Shown one piece after another: positions 25,763 through 34,992 of a DNA stretch of 64,000 nucleotides (position 1 is the stretch's first letter; each line of letters starts with the position of its first letter). The stretch lies in contig NZ_LQNF01000020.1 of the NCBI RefSeq assembly GCF_001618145.1, positions 17,254 through 81,253 of the forward strand, in the 5' to 3' direction. This DNA is from Oceanobacillus damuensis (lineage in GTDB: Bacteria > Bacillota > Bacilli > Bacillales > Amphibacillaceae). Both the position numbers and the translations under genes were made by a program. Below the pieces are notes generated by a model that was not told the DNA's origin, did not search any database, and saw only the letters and a program-made list of their open reading frames with translations.

Positions 25763-25952
25763 ACAGGACAGAAACCCGCAAGACGGTAGAGACACGCACC
25801 GAAACGGGAGAGAAACCCGAACGAACGGGCCAGAAACTTACCAAATGGGAGAGAATCCCGCAAAGACGGGACAGACACGCACCGAAGCGGGAGAGACCCC
25901 GGCACAAACGGGCCAGAAACCCGCAAGACAGGACAAGCCCAGCCCCAAAATC
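25763..25952. repeat. 21-bp tandem repeat island C (CGGGAGAG core on + strand)
   Basis: There are nine units. Anchors of the CGGG type are spaced 20, 21, 21, 20, 21, 21, 21 and 20 bases. Typical units are ACGGGAGAGAAACCCGAACG and ACGGGCCAGAAACCCGCAAG. Open frames exist on both strands, without ribosome sites. It lies in the 566-base gap between the zwf promoter and the 3' end of the exporter subunit. Bases 25953-26071 are C-rich and may be decayed units. Confidence 0.85.
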
Positions 25953-26071
25953 GAGCAGCACCCCCTCCAATTCACCCGTTTCAGCCCACCAAGTCGCACG
26001 GGAAACTCACAAAAGTAATACTCCCCAGCATGACACACCCCTCCCAAAGAAACCGCACAACCCCCAAACAA

Positions 26072-26509
26072 CTACCTTCCAACTGCCCCAATTTTCCTCA
26101 TAACCTGATTAACAACCTCCGAAAACATCAAGCCGATTGCGATGCCCCCGGCAAGCAGCATCACCTGGGTAGACAGCTGGATGGCAGTATTATAGTCATT
26201 CTCAACGAAATGTCGCATCGCATTGTAGGCCACTCCTCCGGGTACGAGTGGAATGATGCCGGAAACATTAAAAATGATAATTGGCATTTTATAGTATTTG
26301 GAACAGCTATGACTGAGCACAGCGACAAGCATCGCTGCGATAGTTGTGGCAGGAACGACATCCATGCCACGTTCAACAAGCAGGTAATATAATATCCAGC
26401 CGAGCATTCCGACAAAGCCGCACTGTATCAAGGCATTACGCGGGGCGTTAAACAATACCCCAAACGCGGAAGATGCGATGAAACTTGTTATAAGTTGTGT
26501 AATGATCAT
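26072..26509 (-). CDS. Threonine/serine exporter family protein, small (YjjB/ThrE-2) subunit
   Basis: The 145 residues contain four to five membrane helices (IITQLITSFIASSAFGVLF, GFVGMLGWILYYLLV, VPATTIAAMLVAVLSHSC) and the family segment VSGIIPLVPGGVAYNAMR. This is the half corresponding to the C-terminal domain of the single-chain ThrE exporter. The N-terminal half is the gene directly upstream (26534), 24 bases away, so the two form one operon and probably one transporter. The substrate in this organism is not shown by sequence. Confidence 0.85.
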   Translation of the reverse strand: MIITQLITSFIASSAFGVLFNAPRNALIQCGFVGMLGWILYYLLVERGMDVVPATTIAAMLVAVLSHSCSKYYKMPIIIFNVSGIIPLVPGGVAYNAMRHFVENDYNTAIQLSTQVMLLAGGIAIGLMFSEVVNQVMRKIGAVGR

Positions 26510-26533
26510 AATTATTCCTCCCGAACCGAACCC

Positions 26534-27277
26534 CTATACAAATGAGTAAATGACAGCTACTCCAGCTCCGATGGCAAAGGCGGTTAACACGGCTTCGACA
26601 CCTTTCGAAAGACCTGAGACCAGGTGACCGGACATCAGATCACGGACCGCATTCGTAATATGAAGTCCCGGTACGAGCGGCATCACACCACCAATTATTA
26701 CCATATTTATCAAATTTCCGAATCCCATACGAAAAAAAAGATAAGCAGAGGCACCGACAAGAAATGCACCGAAAAATTCGGCAAGAAACCGGATTTCCAC
26801 TACGCGTTCAAATGAAAGCAGTCCGGTAAAGCCTATTGCACCTGCAAAGAAAGCAGGAAGGAAATCGCCCCAGGTTCCGCCATACATTATCGTGAAGCCT
26901 CCACTGGCAAGTCCAGCGGCCAAAATTTGCACCCATGCCGGATAGGCTGTGTTTTCGCGATCAATCTCTTTGAGCTGTCTGAACGCTTCGGTGATGGTAA
27001 TTTCTCCGCCAGCTATTTTTCGGGAGACAATATTTACTTTATCTATTTTATGTAAATCGGTCGATCGCCTGATAATTCGAAGCGAGTTTGTTGTGGCAGC
27101 AACATCGACGGAAAAATTTATCCCGGTAGGTGTAGCATAGCTTTGCGGGTTTTCAATACCAAAAGAAGAGGCGATCCGGTTCATTGTATCCTCCACCCGA
27201 TTCGTCTCCGCTCCGCTCACAAGCATAATCTTCCCGGCCAACATACATATTTTTTCAATTGCAACCGTTTCTTCCAA
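26534..27277 (-). CDS. Threonine/serine exporter family protein, large (YjjP/ThrE) subunit
   Basis: The 247 residues begin from TTG 27277 (an upstream in-frame TTG at 27295 has no ribosome site). The soluble N-terminal part carries the family hallmark ICMLAGKIMLVSGAETNRVE and DTMNRIASSFG. Membrane helices follow, with GGVMPLVPGLHITNAVRDLM and HLVSGLSKGVEAVLTAFAIG. The C. glutamicum ThrE fuses this part to the small subunit; here they are split. The two genes are probably co-transcribed. A role in amino-acid or small-acid export is inferred from the family. Confidence 0.85.
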   Translation of the reverse strand: MEETVAIEKICMLAGKIMLVSGAETNRVEDTMNRIASSFGIENPQSYATPTGINFSVDVAATTNSLRIIRRSTDLHKIDKVNIVSRKIAGGEITITEAFRQLKEIDRENTAYPAWVQILAAGLASGGFTIMYGGTWGDFLPAFFAGAIGFTGLLSFERVVEIRFLAEFFGAFLVGASAYLFFRMGFGNLINMVIIGGVMPLVPGLHITNAVRDLMSGHLVSGLSKGVEAVLTAFAIGAGVAVIYSFV

Positions 27278-27341
27278 GATGACACCAGCTCTCAAAATCG
27301 ATTATCTATTATTATAAGCCGTGCATGACTCGAATGAAAGG

Positions 27342-27368
27342 AAAAATGCTCCCTTTACGAGGAGCATT
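27342..27368 (-). terminator. Terminator of the c-subunit-like gene
   Basis: On the minus strand ATGCTCC pairs with GGGAGCAT around a 6-7-base loop and is followed by TTTTCC. Confidence 0.8.
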
Positions 27369-27377
27369 AGTAAAAGC

Positions 27378-27779
27378 TTAAGCAGCTTGGCCGAACATAA
27401 GGACCAAAGCAATAATCGGAATGGCATTTACAAGGCCCAACACAATGAATGAAAAAGTGGTTATGCTTTGTTTCTGGCTATCCTCCACGTCAACCTTCCT
27501 TTGGAGAAAAATAAAAAACGCCGCAATAACCATCAGCATAATCACGATACTTGCCGGAACATAAAGATCTTCAACTGGTACTGGTTCTGCATTGATGAGC
27601 GCAAAAAAAATCATTATAATTGGAATGCTTTCACTGATTGCAGCGCCGATAAAAAAGTTAGTCTGTGCTTTTGCAACCTGATCAGGGTTTTCTTTAATCC
27701 GATCCATGTTAATCTTAAAAAAGATAATGATACCAATAACTGCGATAGCCGCTGCAGCAGCAAGAACATAGGCAAACAT
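27378..27779 (-). CDS. Duplicated ATP-synthase-c-like membrane protein
   Basis: The 133 residues form four membrane helices in two hairpins. The first hairpin resembles F0 subunit c: the loop NPDQVAKAQTNF is followed by FFIGAAISESIPIIMIFFAL, with a Glu where c subunits carry the proton-binding carboxylate. The second hairpin repeats the pattern as TTFSFIVLGLVNAIPIIALV, with Asn in place of Glu. AAAGGAGTGA precedes the ATG at 27779. It is not near an atp operon and lies alone with its own terminator. It could be a stand-alone ion-binding protein; the function is unknown. Confidence 0.65.
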   Translation of the reverse strand: MFAYVLAAAAAIAVIGIIIFFKINMDRIKENPDQVAKAQTNFFIGAAISESIPIIMIFFALINAEPVPVEDLYVPASIVIMLMVIAAFFIFLQRKVDVEDSQKQSITTFSFIVLGLVNAIPIIALVLMFGQAA

Positions 27780-27898
27780 AAGCTCACTCCTTTCCTTTTA
27801 TCAGAATAATCTTGAATCTGGTTTAATGTTACCATAGGAATTAAGAGGTGTCATGAGCTTTAGTAAATCCGATATAAATATATGCAAATGAAAATGAT

Positions 27899-27928
27899 TT
27901 GCTATATTACAACATACTTCGATATAAT
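27899..27928 (+). promoter_or_regulatory. Putative promoter of the first TagO/WecA-like gene
   Basis: TTGCTA (27899-27904) and TATAAT (27923-27928) are separated by 18 bases, 32 bases before the start codon. Confidence 0.45.
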
Positions 27929-27960
27929 CAAATGGAACAACTACTTTATAGGAGAATATT

Positions 27961-29067
27961 ATGTCTAATTTTATAGATTTATCGATTGCTTTTCTTGTAG
28001 CATTGATTGCATCATTGCTCTTAACATATCCGGTAAAAACATTTGCGATAAAAATTGGTGCAGTAGATAAACCCAATCATCGTAAAATTCATACTAAAAT
28101 CACACCAAGAATAGGTGGAATTGCTATTTTCCTTGGAGCACTACTTGGTGGATTATATTTAAATCCAAGCCACCCGCAGTTAATACCTATACTAATAGGA
28201 GCGATTATAATTGTAGTAACTGGTTTACTGGATGATTTATATAATCTTAAACCGATTGTAAAATTAACCGGTCAACTAGCTGCAGCTACAATATTAGTAG
28301 GTTCAGGTATAATTATTGAAAAAATTACATTACCTCTATTGGGAGCCATTGAACTTGGATTTTTCAGTGTATTTATAACTGTTATATGGGTTGTTGGCAT
28401 AACAAATGCAATTAATCTAATTGACGGCCTGGATGGGCTTGCTACAGGGGTTTCCACTATCGCTTTAATAAGCATTTTTATCATCGCAATGATTGATGCC
28501 GAATCACTCGTAGCGTATTTATCAATTGTTTTAATAGGTGCAAATCTTGGATTTTTATATCATAACTTTTATCCAGCTAAAATTTATATGGGTGATGCAG
28601 GTTCTAACTTTTTGGGTTTTATGGTAGCGGTAATTTCTATTCTTGGATTATTTAAAAACCATACACTGTTTAGCTTTATCATTCCTATCATCGTCCTGGC
28701 TGTACCGATCTTTGATACGCTCTCCGCAATGGTAAGACGTGCTTATAATAATGAAGGTATTATGACTGCTGATAAAAAACACTTGCATTATCAACTGATA
28801 GAACATGGATATAGCCATCGGAAAACAGTTTTAGTTATTTACTTGTTCAGTGCACTTTTCGGAGGACTTGCTGTAGTATTCTCGATTATAGATACCAATA
28901 TATCAACATCACTTCTAATCACTGTTATTGTATTATTTATACTCCATGTTTTCGCTGAGCTTGCCGGACTTGTAAAGGGCGGCAAACGTCCAGTCGTCGG
29001 AACACTAAGGAAACTGAAAAAGAAATTGAAAAAGAAAATGAGTCGTTCTGAAAAAAAGAGATCTTAA
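27961..29067 (+). CDS. MraY/WecA/TagO-family undecaprenyl-phosphate sugar-1-phosphate transferase (copy 1)
   Basis: This polytopic enzyme transfers a sugar phosphate, typically GlcNAc-1-P from UDP-GlcNAc, to undecaprenyl phosphate and so starts a teichoic acid or other wall polymer. The 368 residues show VDKPNHRKIHTKITPRIGGI, the catalytic-region GLLDDLYNLKP, INLIDGLDGLATGVS, the Asp-rich FYPAKIYMGDAGSNFLGF, and HLHYQLIEHGYSHRKT. The C-terminus is strongly basic. AGGAGAAT precedes the ATG. A close paralogue lies at 48363, next to the cell-surface locus. Which of the two is the housekeeping TagO cannot be told. Confidence 0.88.
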   Translation: MSNFIDLSIAFLVALIASLLLTYPVKTFAIKIGAVDKPNHRKIHTKITPRIGGIAIFLGALLGGLYLNPSHPQLIPILIGAIIIVVTGLLDDLYNLKPIVKLTGQLAAATILVGSGIIIEKITLPLLGAIELGFFSVFITVIWVVGITNAINLIDGLDGLATGVSTIALISIFIIAMIDAESLVAYLSIVLIGANLGFLYHNFYPAKIYMGDAGSNFLGFMVAVISILGLFKNHTLFSFIIPIIVLAVPIFDTLSAMVRRAYNNEGIMTADKKHLHYQLIEHGYSHRKTVLVIYLFSALFGGLAVVFSIIDTNISTSLLITVIVLFILHVFAELAGLVKGGKRPVVGTLRKLKKKLKKKMSRSEKKRS

Positions 29068-29095
29068 TGCCCATGCCCTGCCTGATTTCAACGTG

Positions 29096-29243
29096 GAAAC
29101 TATTGCACGGTTACGTGAAATGCAACGATTTGTCGGATAGTTGATGGCAATTGCTGAATGCACGATGACAATTGTCGGATTCCGGCGGAGAATTGTCCGA
29201 TAGCCCGGTGTTTTCATCGGATTCTCCATATTATTTCCTGGAT
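29096..29243. repeat. 21-bp repeat island F (GTCGGAT core)
   Basis: There are seven units. Unit ends ((C/G)GAT or GAAT) fall at 29138, 29159, 29180, 29201, 29222 and 29243, which is five consecutive exact 21-bp steps. Typical units are GCACGATGACAATTGTCGGA and TCCGGCGGAGAATTGTCCGA. The sequence is unrelated to the CGGGAGAG islands but the period is the same. In the 456-base gap 29068-29523 a terminator and a single GTGACAGGCACC REP-like half-site near 29365 follow. Confidence 0.85.
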
Positions 29244-29310
29244 TCGGATCGCCAACGCCCCGTCATCTCGCCCCGGCAAAAGGCAAAAGTTTCTATACGC
29301 CCAAAGACTC

Positions 29311-29347
29311 AATAAGACTTCCTTCAAATAGGAAGTCTTATTTTTTT
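29311..29347 (+). terminator. Terminator downstream of the first TagO/WecA-like gene
   Basis: AATAAGACTTCC pairs perfectly with GGAAGTCTTATT, followed by a T run. Confidence 0.9.
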
Positions 29348-29523
29348 CGACAAATTTCGGGGAGTGACAGGCACCTCTTTTGACCTATGTCTTATTACAC
29401 TGTTTTACTGGGAAAATTTTCTATATTATAATAATATATCTGAATATTAAGTCTCATAGAGTTCAGACATAGAATACTTTCTATTCAGGGGAATGCAATC
29501 TATTAAAATTTAGGGGGAAGGTT

Positions 29524-32500
29524 ATGCAGAAAAGAGTGGGAGTCTTACTAGTAGCGATTCTATTGGTTTTTAGTAATTTCTCTTTTGCTGGTGCAATGGT
29601 AACAAACGCACCACTGCAGAAGAAAGAAAATCTGGTTACTGAAGAGATAAAGGAAACAACAGATCCCAATGAAAAATTGCGGGTTATCGTCGAGATGAAT
29701 GAAGAAGCTCCAGTAGAGAAAGCGACCAAAAAAGGCGTAAAATATGACAAAATGGAAAAAGCAGAAAAGATGCGGCTAGAAAGAGCGGCAAAAGCTCAGC
29801 AGAAAGCAGTTAAAGATCAAATGAAAGGCAAAAAAGTGGAAGCGGAATATCTGGAAGAATTTACGGCGGTAGTGAACGCCTTTAGTGCCGAAGTAAAACA
29901 GGGGGATATTGAAGTAATCGAATCCATCCCTGAAGTAAAAGGTGTTTATCCTGTAAACCAATACGAACGCCCGATTGCCGAACCGAATATGAAGTACAGT
30001 AAAGAGCTTGTAGAAGCCCAGCAAGCTTGGCGTGACTATGGCTATAAAGGGGAAGGCATGGTAGTCGGAATCATCGATACTGGTATTGACCCTGCCCACC
30101 GCGATATGGTTCTTACAGACAATGGTACAGGTGAACTTACGGAAGAAGAAGTGAATCAAATTGTCGGTGAGGAAGAACTTCCAGGCCAGTTTTATACGGA
30201 AAAAGTCCCGTATGGCTACAACTATATGGATGATAATGACGAAATCCGTGAAATCCACTCTGCGGCAAACTATCATGGTATGCATGTTGGTGGAACGGTT
30301 GCAGCAAATGGTGATGAAGAAAATGGCGGTATTTTAGGGATCGCACCGGAAGCACAACTTTTGGCATTGAAAGTATTCGGAAATGATCCAGAAATGCAGT
30401 ACACGTATGGCGATATCTATATTAAAGCCATTGATGATGCCATGAAACTTGGAGCAGATGTGCTGAACATGAGCCTTGGTTCAGCATCAGGATTTGTCGA
30501 TCCAGAATCGCCAGAACAGGTGGCAGTTGCCAATGCAGTGGATAATGGCGTATTAATGTCCATCTCTGCTGGTAACTCTGCATTGTTTGCCGATGGATAC
30601 TTTTATCCGTATGCATCCAATCCTGATTACGGGGTAAGTGGTTCACCAGGTGTATCCTATGAATCACTGCAAGTAGCTTCTTATGAAAATACGTTTATGG
30701 AAGCGGATGCAGTTGAATATGCAATCGATGGAGAAACAGGAGTGGCTGCATTCCTTTCTGCAAGCAGCACACATCCGAATGATATCGAACAGAAATCCTT
30801 TGAAGTGGTAGAAGCAGGCCTAGGATATCCAGAAGACTTTGAAGGACTTGATATAGAGGGAAAATATGCCCTAATCCAGCGTGGCGCAATACCTTTCGTT
30901 GATAAAACACTCAACGCTCAAGATGCCGGTGCAGCAGGTGTAATCATCTATAACAATACAGATGGTCTGGTAAGCATGGCAACAGATTCAGCAATTACGA
31001 TTCCACAGCTGTTTATGCTAAAAAGCGATGGTGAAGCACTTGCAGCAGCGATTCAGGATGGACAGGCAGTGACATTGGAATTTGCTGGGGATCAAACAAC
31101 AATCACCAATCCTGAAGCTGGAAAAATGAGTAGCTTCACCTCATGGGGGTTGACACCAAACCTTGATTTCAAACCGGAAATCACAGCACCGGGCGGACAG
31201 ATCCTCTCCACACTAAATGATGATCAGTACGGACTGATGAGCGGTACATCAATGGCTGCTCCACACGTTTCAGGTGGTGGTACATTAGTATTGCAACGTG
31301 TCGATGAAGAGTTCGGCTATGAAAATGCGGATCGCGTTAACCTGACTAAAAATCTATTGATGAATACTGCAGATCAGGTAGAATTTGATGGGGCGCTCGT
31401 ATCGCCACGACGCCAAGGTGCCGGTATGATGCAAATTCATGCAGCATTATCAACGCCAGTAGTCGTTACAGAGTCATCAACAAATGAAGCAAAAGTAGCT
31501 TTAAAAGAAGTAACCGATAACGAAGTGACATTTGAGCTTACTGCAGAAAATTTTTCCGATGAAGCAGTTACTTATGACGTACAAGCTAATGCGCAGACAG
31601 ATACCCCGGTTAACGCAGGGATAATGGTAAGTGCCCCGAATTTATTTGGAGCATTAGATTTAGTTGATGTTGCAACCATAAACGGTGAATCTGTAAGCAC
31701 TGTCGAAGTGCCGGCAAACGGGACAACATCATTCGAAGTAAGCCTCGATGTCAGTGACTGGGATGCTGACCTGAACAGCATATTCACAAACGGATACTGG
31801 CTGGAAGGTTTTGTAACGCTGACAGATCCATCTGATACAAATCCAAAACTGACCGTTCCATATGTTGGCTTCAAAGGCGCATGGGACGCTGCACCAATTT
31901 TTGATACACCAATGTGGGATCCGAATACGTTTTATGGCATGACAGGCGTAGGGACATCTCTTGGCGGAGACAACTATGGGTTCCTAGGTTATGATGAAGC
32001 AGCAGAAGCCTATGATCCTTCGAAAATAGCAATCTCTCCAAATGGAGACGGTGTGCAGGATGATTCACTGTTAATTCTGTCATTCCTGAGAAATGCGAAG
32101 GAAGCTAATTTCAATGTCCTCGATGAAAATGAAAACGTCGTTGAGATGATAGCAAACGAGGAGTTTTTGAGAAAAGACTATTACGATTCTGGTAGTGCAA
32201 GCTACTATAAACTGGATCCCGATTGGACGTGGGATGGAACAATCGATGGTCAACCGGCCCGAGAAGGACAGTATTACCTCGAGGTGGAAGCGGTAATCGA
32301 CTTTAAAGGGGCGGAATGGCAGTCATTCCAATTACCGGTATTGGTCGATACCACAGCACCGGTAGTAGAAGCTGAGATTAACCGTGAACAACAAGAGGTT
32401 TATTTGCAAGTAACGGATGAAGCTGGAAGCGGAATTGTTTCATGGCAAGTATTTGTGGATGGTGAACCTATTTCCGAAGAGGCGATTATTAATGAATATG

Positions 32501-32634
32501 AAATGGAACTGACGGATATCCATCCAAGTCAGACTGTAAGGGTACAAGTTATTGACTATGCAGGTAATCTGACAATGGAAACAGTTCAGGGTCCCAAGGG
32601 AAAAGGAAAAAGTGAGAAAAAAGGCAATAACTAA
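29524..32634 (+). CDS. Secreted S8 subtilase with PA and fibronectin-like domains
   Basis: This is a large extracellular serine protease of the lactocepin/minor-extracellular-protease type. The 1036 residues open with a signal peptide (about 1-24, LLVAILLVFSNFSFAGA). An inhibitor-I9-like propeptide follows (about 45-145), then the catalytic domain: Asp in GIIDTGIDPAHRD (about 184), His in YHGMHVGGTVAANG (about 250) and Ser in SGTSMAAPHVSGGG (about 574). A PA insert lies at about 380-500. After it come C5a-peptidase-like Fn3 domains and an ISPNGDGVQDDS FlgD-type Ig module, ending in a basic tail. There is no sortase or SLH anchor. It is a single gene with its own terminator and probably scavenges protein. 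Confidence 0.93.
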   Translation: MQKRVGVLLVAILLVFSNFSFAGAMVTNAPLQKKENLVTEEIKETTDPNEKLRVIVEMNEEAPVEKATKKGVKYDKMEKAEKMRLERAAKAQQKAVKDQMKGKKVEAEYLEEFTAVVNAFSAEVKQGDIEVIESIPEVKGVYPVNQYERPIAEPNMKYSKELVEAQQAWRDYGYKGEGMVVGIIDTGIDPAHRDMVLTDNGTGELTEEEVNQIVGEEELPGQFYTEKVPYGYNYMDDNDEIREIHSAANYHGMHVGGTVAANGDEENGGILGIAPEAQLLALKVFGNDPEMQYTYGDIYIKAIDDAMKLGADVLNMSLGSASGFVDPESPEQVAVANAVDNGVLMSISAGNSALFADGYFYPYASNPDYGVSGSPGVSYESLQVASYENTFMEADAVEYAIDGETGVAAFLSASSTHPNDIEQKSFEVVEAGLGYPEDFEGLDIEGKYALIQRGAIPFVDKTLNAQDAGAAGVIIYNNTDGLVSMATDSAITIPQLFMLKSDGEALAAAIQDGQAVTLEFAGDQTTITNPEAGKMSSFTSWGLTPNLDFKPEITAPGGQILSTLNDDQYGLMSGTSMAAPHVSGGGTLVLQRVDEEFGYENADRVNLTKNLLMNTADQVEFDGALVSPRRQGAGMMQIHAALSTPVVVTESSTNEAKVALKEVTDNEVTFELTAENFSDEAVTYDVQANAQTDTPVNAGIMVSAPNLFGALDLVDVATINGESVSTVEVPANGTTSFEVSLDVSDWDADLNSIFTNGYWLEGFVTLTDPSDTNPKLTVPYVGFKGAWDAAPIFDTPMWDPNTFYGMTGVGTSLGGDNYGFLGYDEAAEAYDPSKIAISPNGDGVQDDSLLILSFLRNAKEANFNVLDENENVVEMIANEEFLRKDYYDSGSASYYKLDPDWTWDGTIDGQPAREGQYYLEVEAVIDFKGAEWQSFQLPVLVDTTAPVVEAEINREQQEVYLQVTDEAGSGIVSWQVFVDGEPISEEAIINEYEMELTDIHPSQTVRVQVIDYAGNLTMETVQGPKGKGKSEKKGNN

Positions 32635-32644
32635 GCAAGTTACA

Positions 32645-32683
32645 AACAGCCGGTGCTCCCAAAAAGTACCGGCTGTTTTTTTT
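32645..32683 (+). terminator. Terminator of the subtilase gene
   Basis: AACAGCCGGT pairs with ACCGGCTGTT around a 13-base loop and is followed by TTTTTT. Confidence 0.92.
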
Positions 32684-32784
32684 CAAGATGTTCAATATCT
32701 TTTTGCTGTACTAATGGGTAAAGAACCAAATTTACTGTATTTAAAAGCAGAGCTGAAAATTTATTTATAATTTTCGGATAAGTC

Positions 32785-32813
32785 TAGACATTGGCTATTG
32801 AATCCAATATACT
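32785..32813 (+). promoter_or_regulatory. Promoter of the MmgE/PrpD-gntR unit with GntR-type operator
   Basis: TAGACA (32785-32790) and TATACT (32808-32813) are spaced by 17 bases. The spacer contains ATTGAATCCAAT (32797-32808), an ATTG-N4-CAAT palindrome that recurs as ATTGTATCCAAT at the second promoter of the cluster (35025). A CodY-box-like stretch (AATTTTCGGATAAGT, 32769-32783) lies just upstream and matches the consensus at about 12 of 15 positions by eye. Confidence 0.55.
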
Positions 32814-32843
32814 AAATTTATATATTCATAAAGGAGTGATTCA

Positions 32844-34211
32844 ATGAACCTTAGTGAAAAATTAGCGGATTATATCATACAGACCGATTATGAGGCTCTT
32901 CCCGAAGAAGTCATCGAGTTCACAAAGCTGTGCATTCTGGACTATTTCGGTTCAGCGATTGCGGGTTCGACAAAGGAACCAATTAAAAAAATCGATGCGC
33001 TCGTAAATGAAATGGGTGGCTCCCCACAGGCGTCTATAATCACCGGTGGCAAGTCTTCCGCCATGCAGGCTGCCTTACTAAATGGTTCTGCAAGTCACAT
33101 GGTAGAGCAGGACGATATTCATAAAGCGTCCATTATCCACGCAGCAACAGTTGTGATTCCAGCTGCACTCGCTGTTTCTGAATGGAAGAAGTTAACCGGT
33201 AAAGAGCTGATCACAGCTGTAATCGCAGGATATGAAGTATGCTATCGAATAGGAGAGGCAGTGACACCATCACACTACTATTACTGGCACAATACTGCGA
33301 CATGCGGTACTTTTGGAGCAGCAGCGGCAGTAGCCAAACTTTTGAACCTTACAAAGGAACAAATTGTCCATGCATTAGGCAGTGCGGGGACTCAAGCTGC
33401 AGGTCTATGGGAATTTATTGAAGATGGAGCAATGTCAAAACAATTGCATCCAGGGAAAGCAGCAATGAATGGTGTAATCAGTGCACTATTAGCCGAAAAA
33501 GACTTTACAGCAGCAAGCCAAATATTGGAAGGCAAAAGAGGCTTTTTTGAGGCGATGAGTGAAACCTATGATATATCAAAAGTGACTGAAGGCATTGGTA
33601 GTACGTATAAAATTATGGAAAACTCCTTTAAAGTACATGCTTCCTGTCGACATACCCATCATGCGATGGACTTGATGATTGAAGTTTCCAGACAGGCAGA
33701 TGTAAAAGCTTCTGATATTGAAGTGGTTACAGTTAAGACATACCAAGTTGCGATTGACATTACAGATAATGACAATCCACAAACCGAATATGCTGCTAAA
33801 TTTAGTTTGCAATATTGTACAGCACTTGCCCTTATAAAAGGGGAAGGTGGACTTCATGCTTTTAATGAAGATAGCTTATGGGATCATGAAATTCGTGATC
33901 TGATGAAACGAGTGAAAGTGGAGGTTGGAGCCGATATCCAACAGGCATATCCAGAAAAATGGGGAGCAAAAGTAGAAATCCGTTTAAAAGATGGGGAGAT
34001 CATTGAAGTTGAAACAGATTTTCCAAGAGGTGACCCGGAGAACCCGGTAACAAAAGCGGATTTACTTGAAAAGTTTCATCGCTTAGCTTTACCTTGGTCT
34101 GAAGTGGATCGCGACGGTTTAGCAGGAAAAATTATGGAACTTGAAAGCCAGTCAAACTTAAACGAACTATTTGCAGGAACAGAGGCAACCACGACAAGTA
34201 ATCATTCATAA
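32844..34211 (+). CDS. MmgE/PrpD family protein
   Basis: Members of this family include 2-methylcitrate dehydratase and cis-aconitate decarboxylase, acting on branched tricarboxylic acids. The 455 residues show the family opening (ADYIIQTDYEALPEEVIEF, LCILDYFGSAIAG), the central SASHMVEQDDIHKASIIHAA, GYEVCYRIGEAV and FKVHASCRHTHHAMD. AAAGGAGTGA precedes the ATG. It is the first gene of the catabolic island, 39 bases before gntR. A homologue also sits in the Pseudomonas itaconate-degradation locus. The exact reaction here is not known; dehydration, decarboxylation or isomerisation of a C5-C7 acid is possible. Confidence 0.85.
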   Translation: MNLSEKLADYIIQTDYEALPEEVIEFTKLCILDYFGSAIAGSTKEPIKKIDALVNEMGGSPQASIITGGKSSAMQAALLNGSASHMVEQDDIHKASIIHAATVVIPAALAVSEWKKLTGKELITAVIAGYEVCYRIGEAVTPSHYYYWHNTATCGTFGAAAAVAKLLNLTKEQIVHALGSAGTQAAGLWEFIEDGAMSKQLHPGKAAMNGVISALLAEKDFTAASQILEGKRGFFEAMSETYDISKVTEGIGSTYKIMENSFKVHASCRHTHHAMDLMIEVSRQADVKASDIEVVTVKTYQVAIDITDNDNPQTEYAAKFSLQYCTALALIKGEGGLHAFNEDSLWDHEIRDLMKRVKVEVGADIQQAYPEKWGAKVEIRLKDGEIIEVETDFPRGDPENPVTKADLLEKFHRLALPWSEVDRDGLAGKIMELESQSNLNELFAGTEATTTSNHS

Positions 34212-34250
34212 CAAACGTAGACAGAAACAAACGGGAATGGAGTAATTAAT

Positions 34251-34916
34251 ATGGCAGAAGAGATGAATTTACGATTAGGAAACAGAGAAATGCTGCCGAA
34301 TTCGGTGAGCAGTATTTTACGGCAAGCCATTCTGAAGGGTGTTTTTAAACCTGGAGAAAGACTTGTTCAAACAGAACTCGCAGAACAAATTGGCGTCAGC
34401 AGAATGCCAGTACGGGAAGCATTAAAAACACTGGAATTAGAGGGACTCGTTACATTGGAACCTCATAAGGGGGCTGTGGTAAGGTCCATAACTGTTGAGG
34501 ATGTTGAAGAAATATATGAATTGCGTTCTGTAATTGAATCGCTCGTGTTGAAAAAAAGCATTCCGAATTTAAATGAGGAAAATGTTAGAGCTTTAAACGA
34601 AATGCATATTCAAATGTTAAAGACAACAGATAAAGAAACATATGTGGATTTGAATCGTCGTTTTCACTCTTTGTTATATAGTGGATGTGATAGTGATCGA
34701 CTAAAAAGTTTCATGGAGACGATTTCCCATGGGCTCGCACAAGATACGCCCCATATTATTCCCGGGCAGATAGAGAAATCAAATATGGAACACGAAAAAA
34801 TTCTGGAAGCAATAAGCAGCAAGAATATTAAAAAGGCAAGGGAAGAACTGGAGTACCATATAAAAAGAACAGGCAAGGAACTAATCAAGTTTATGAAGGA
34901 AGAAAACAAGGGTTAG
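34251..34916 (+). CDS. GntR family regulator (FadR/FCD subfamily)
   Basis: The 221 residues comprise a winged helix (about 18-85: ILKGVFKPGERLVQTELAEQ, GVSRMPVREALKTLELEGL, HKGAVVRSI) and an all-helical FCD ligand domain (about 95-215). The FCD domain has VEEIYELRSVIESL and a metal-binding-type His pattern in RRFHSLLYSGCDSDRL. It lies between the MmgE/PrpD gene and the lyase operon. It most likely binds the ATTG-N4-CAAT sites at 32797 and 35025, so that the pathway acid derepresses both units. Both the sites and the inducer are inferences. Confidence 0.88.
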   Translation: MAEEMNLRLGNREMLPNSVSSILRQAILKGVFKPGERLVQTELAEQIGVSRMPVREALKTLELEGLVTLEPHKGAVVRSITVEDVEEIYELRSVIESLVLKKSIPNLNEENVRALNEMHIQMLKTTDKETYVDLNRRFHSLLYSGCDSDRLKSFMETISHGLAQDTPHIIPGQIEKSNMEHEKILEAISSKNIKKAREELEYHIKRTGKELIKFMKEENKG

Positions 34917-34992
34917 AACGCTACTTTCATAAACTGATCGCATGTAATTTATTCAGAAAAAATAAAACAAATAAATTAATTGAAATATTTAG

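Noticed and set aside
25653..26103. Several overlapping open frames in island C
   Set aside because: The cause is the same as in island A: low-complexity heptad peptides and no start signals.
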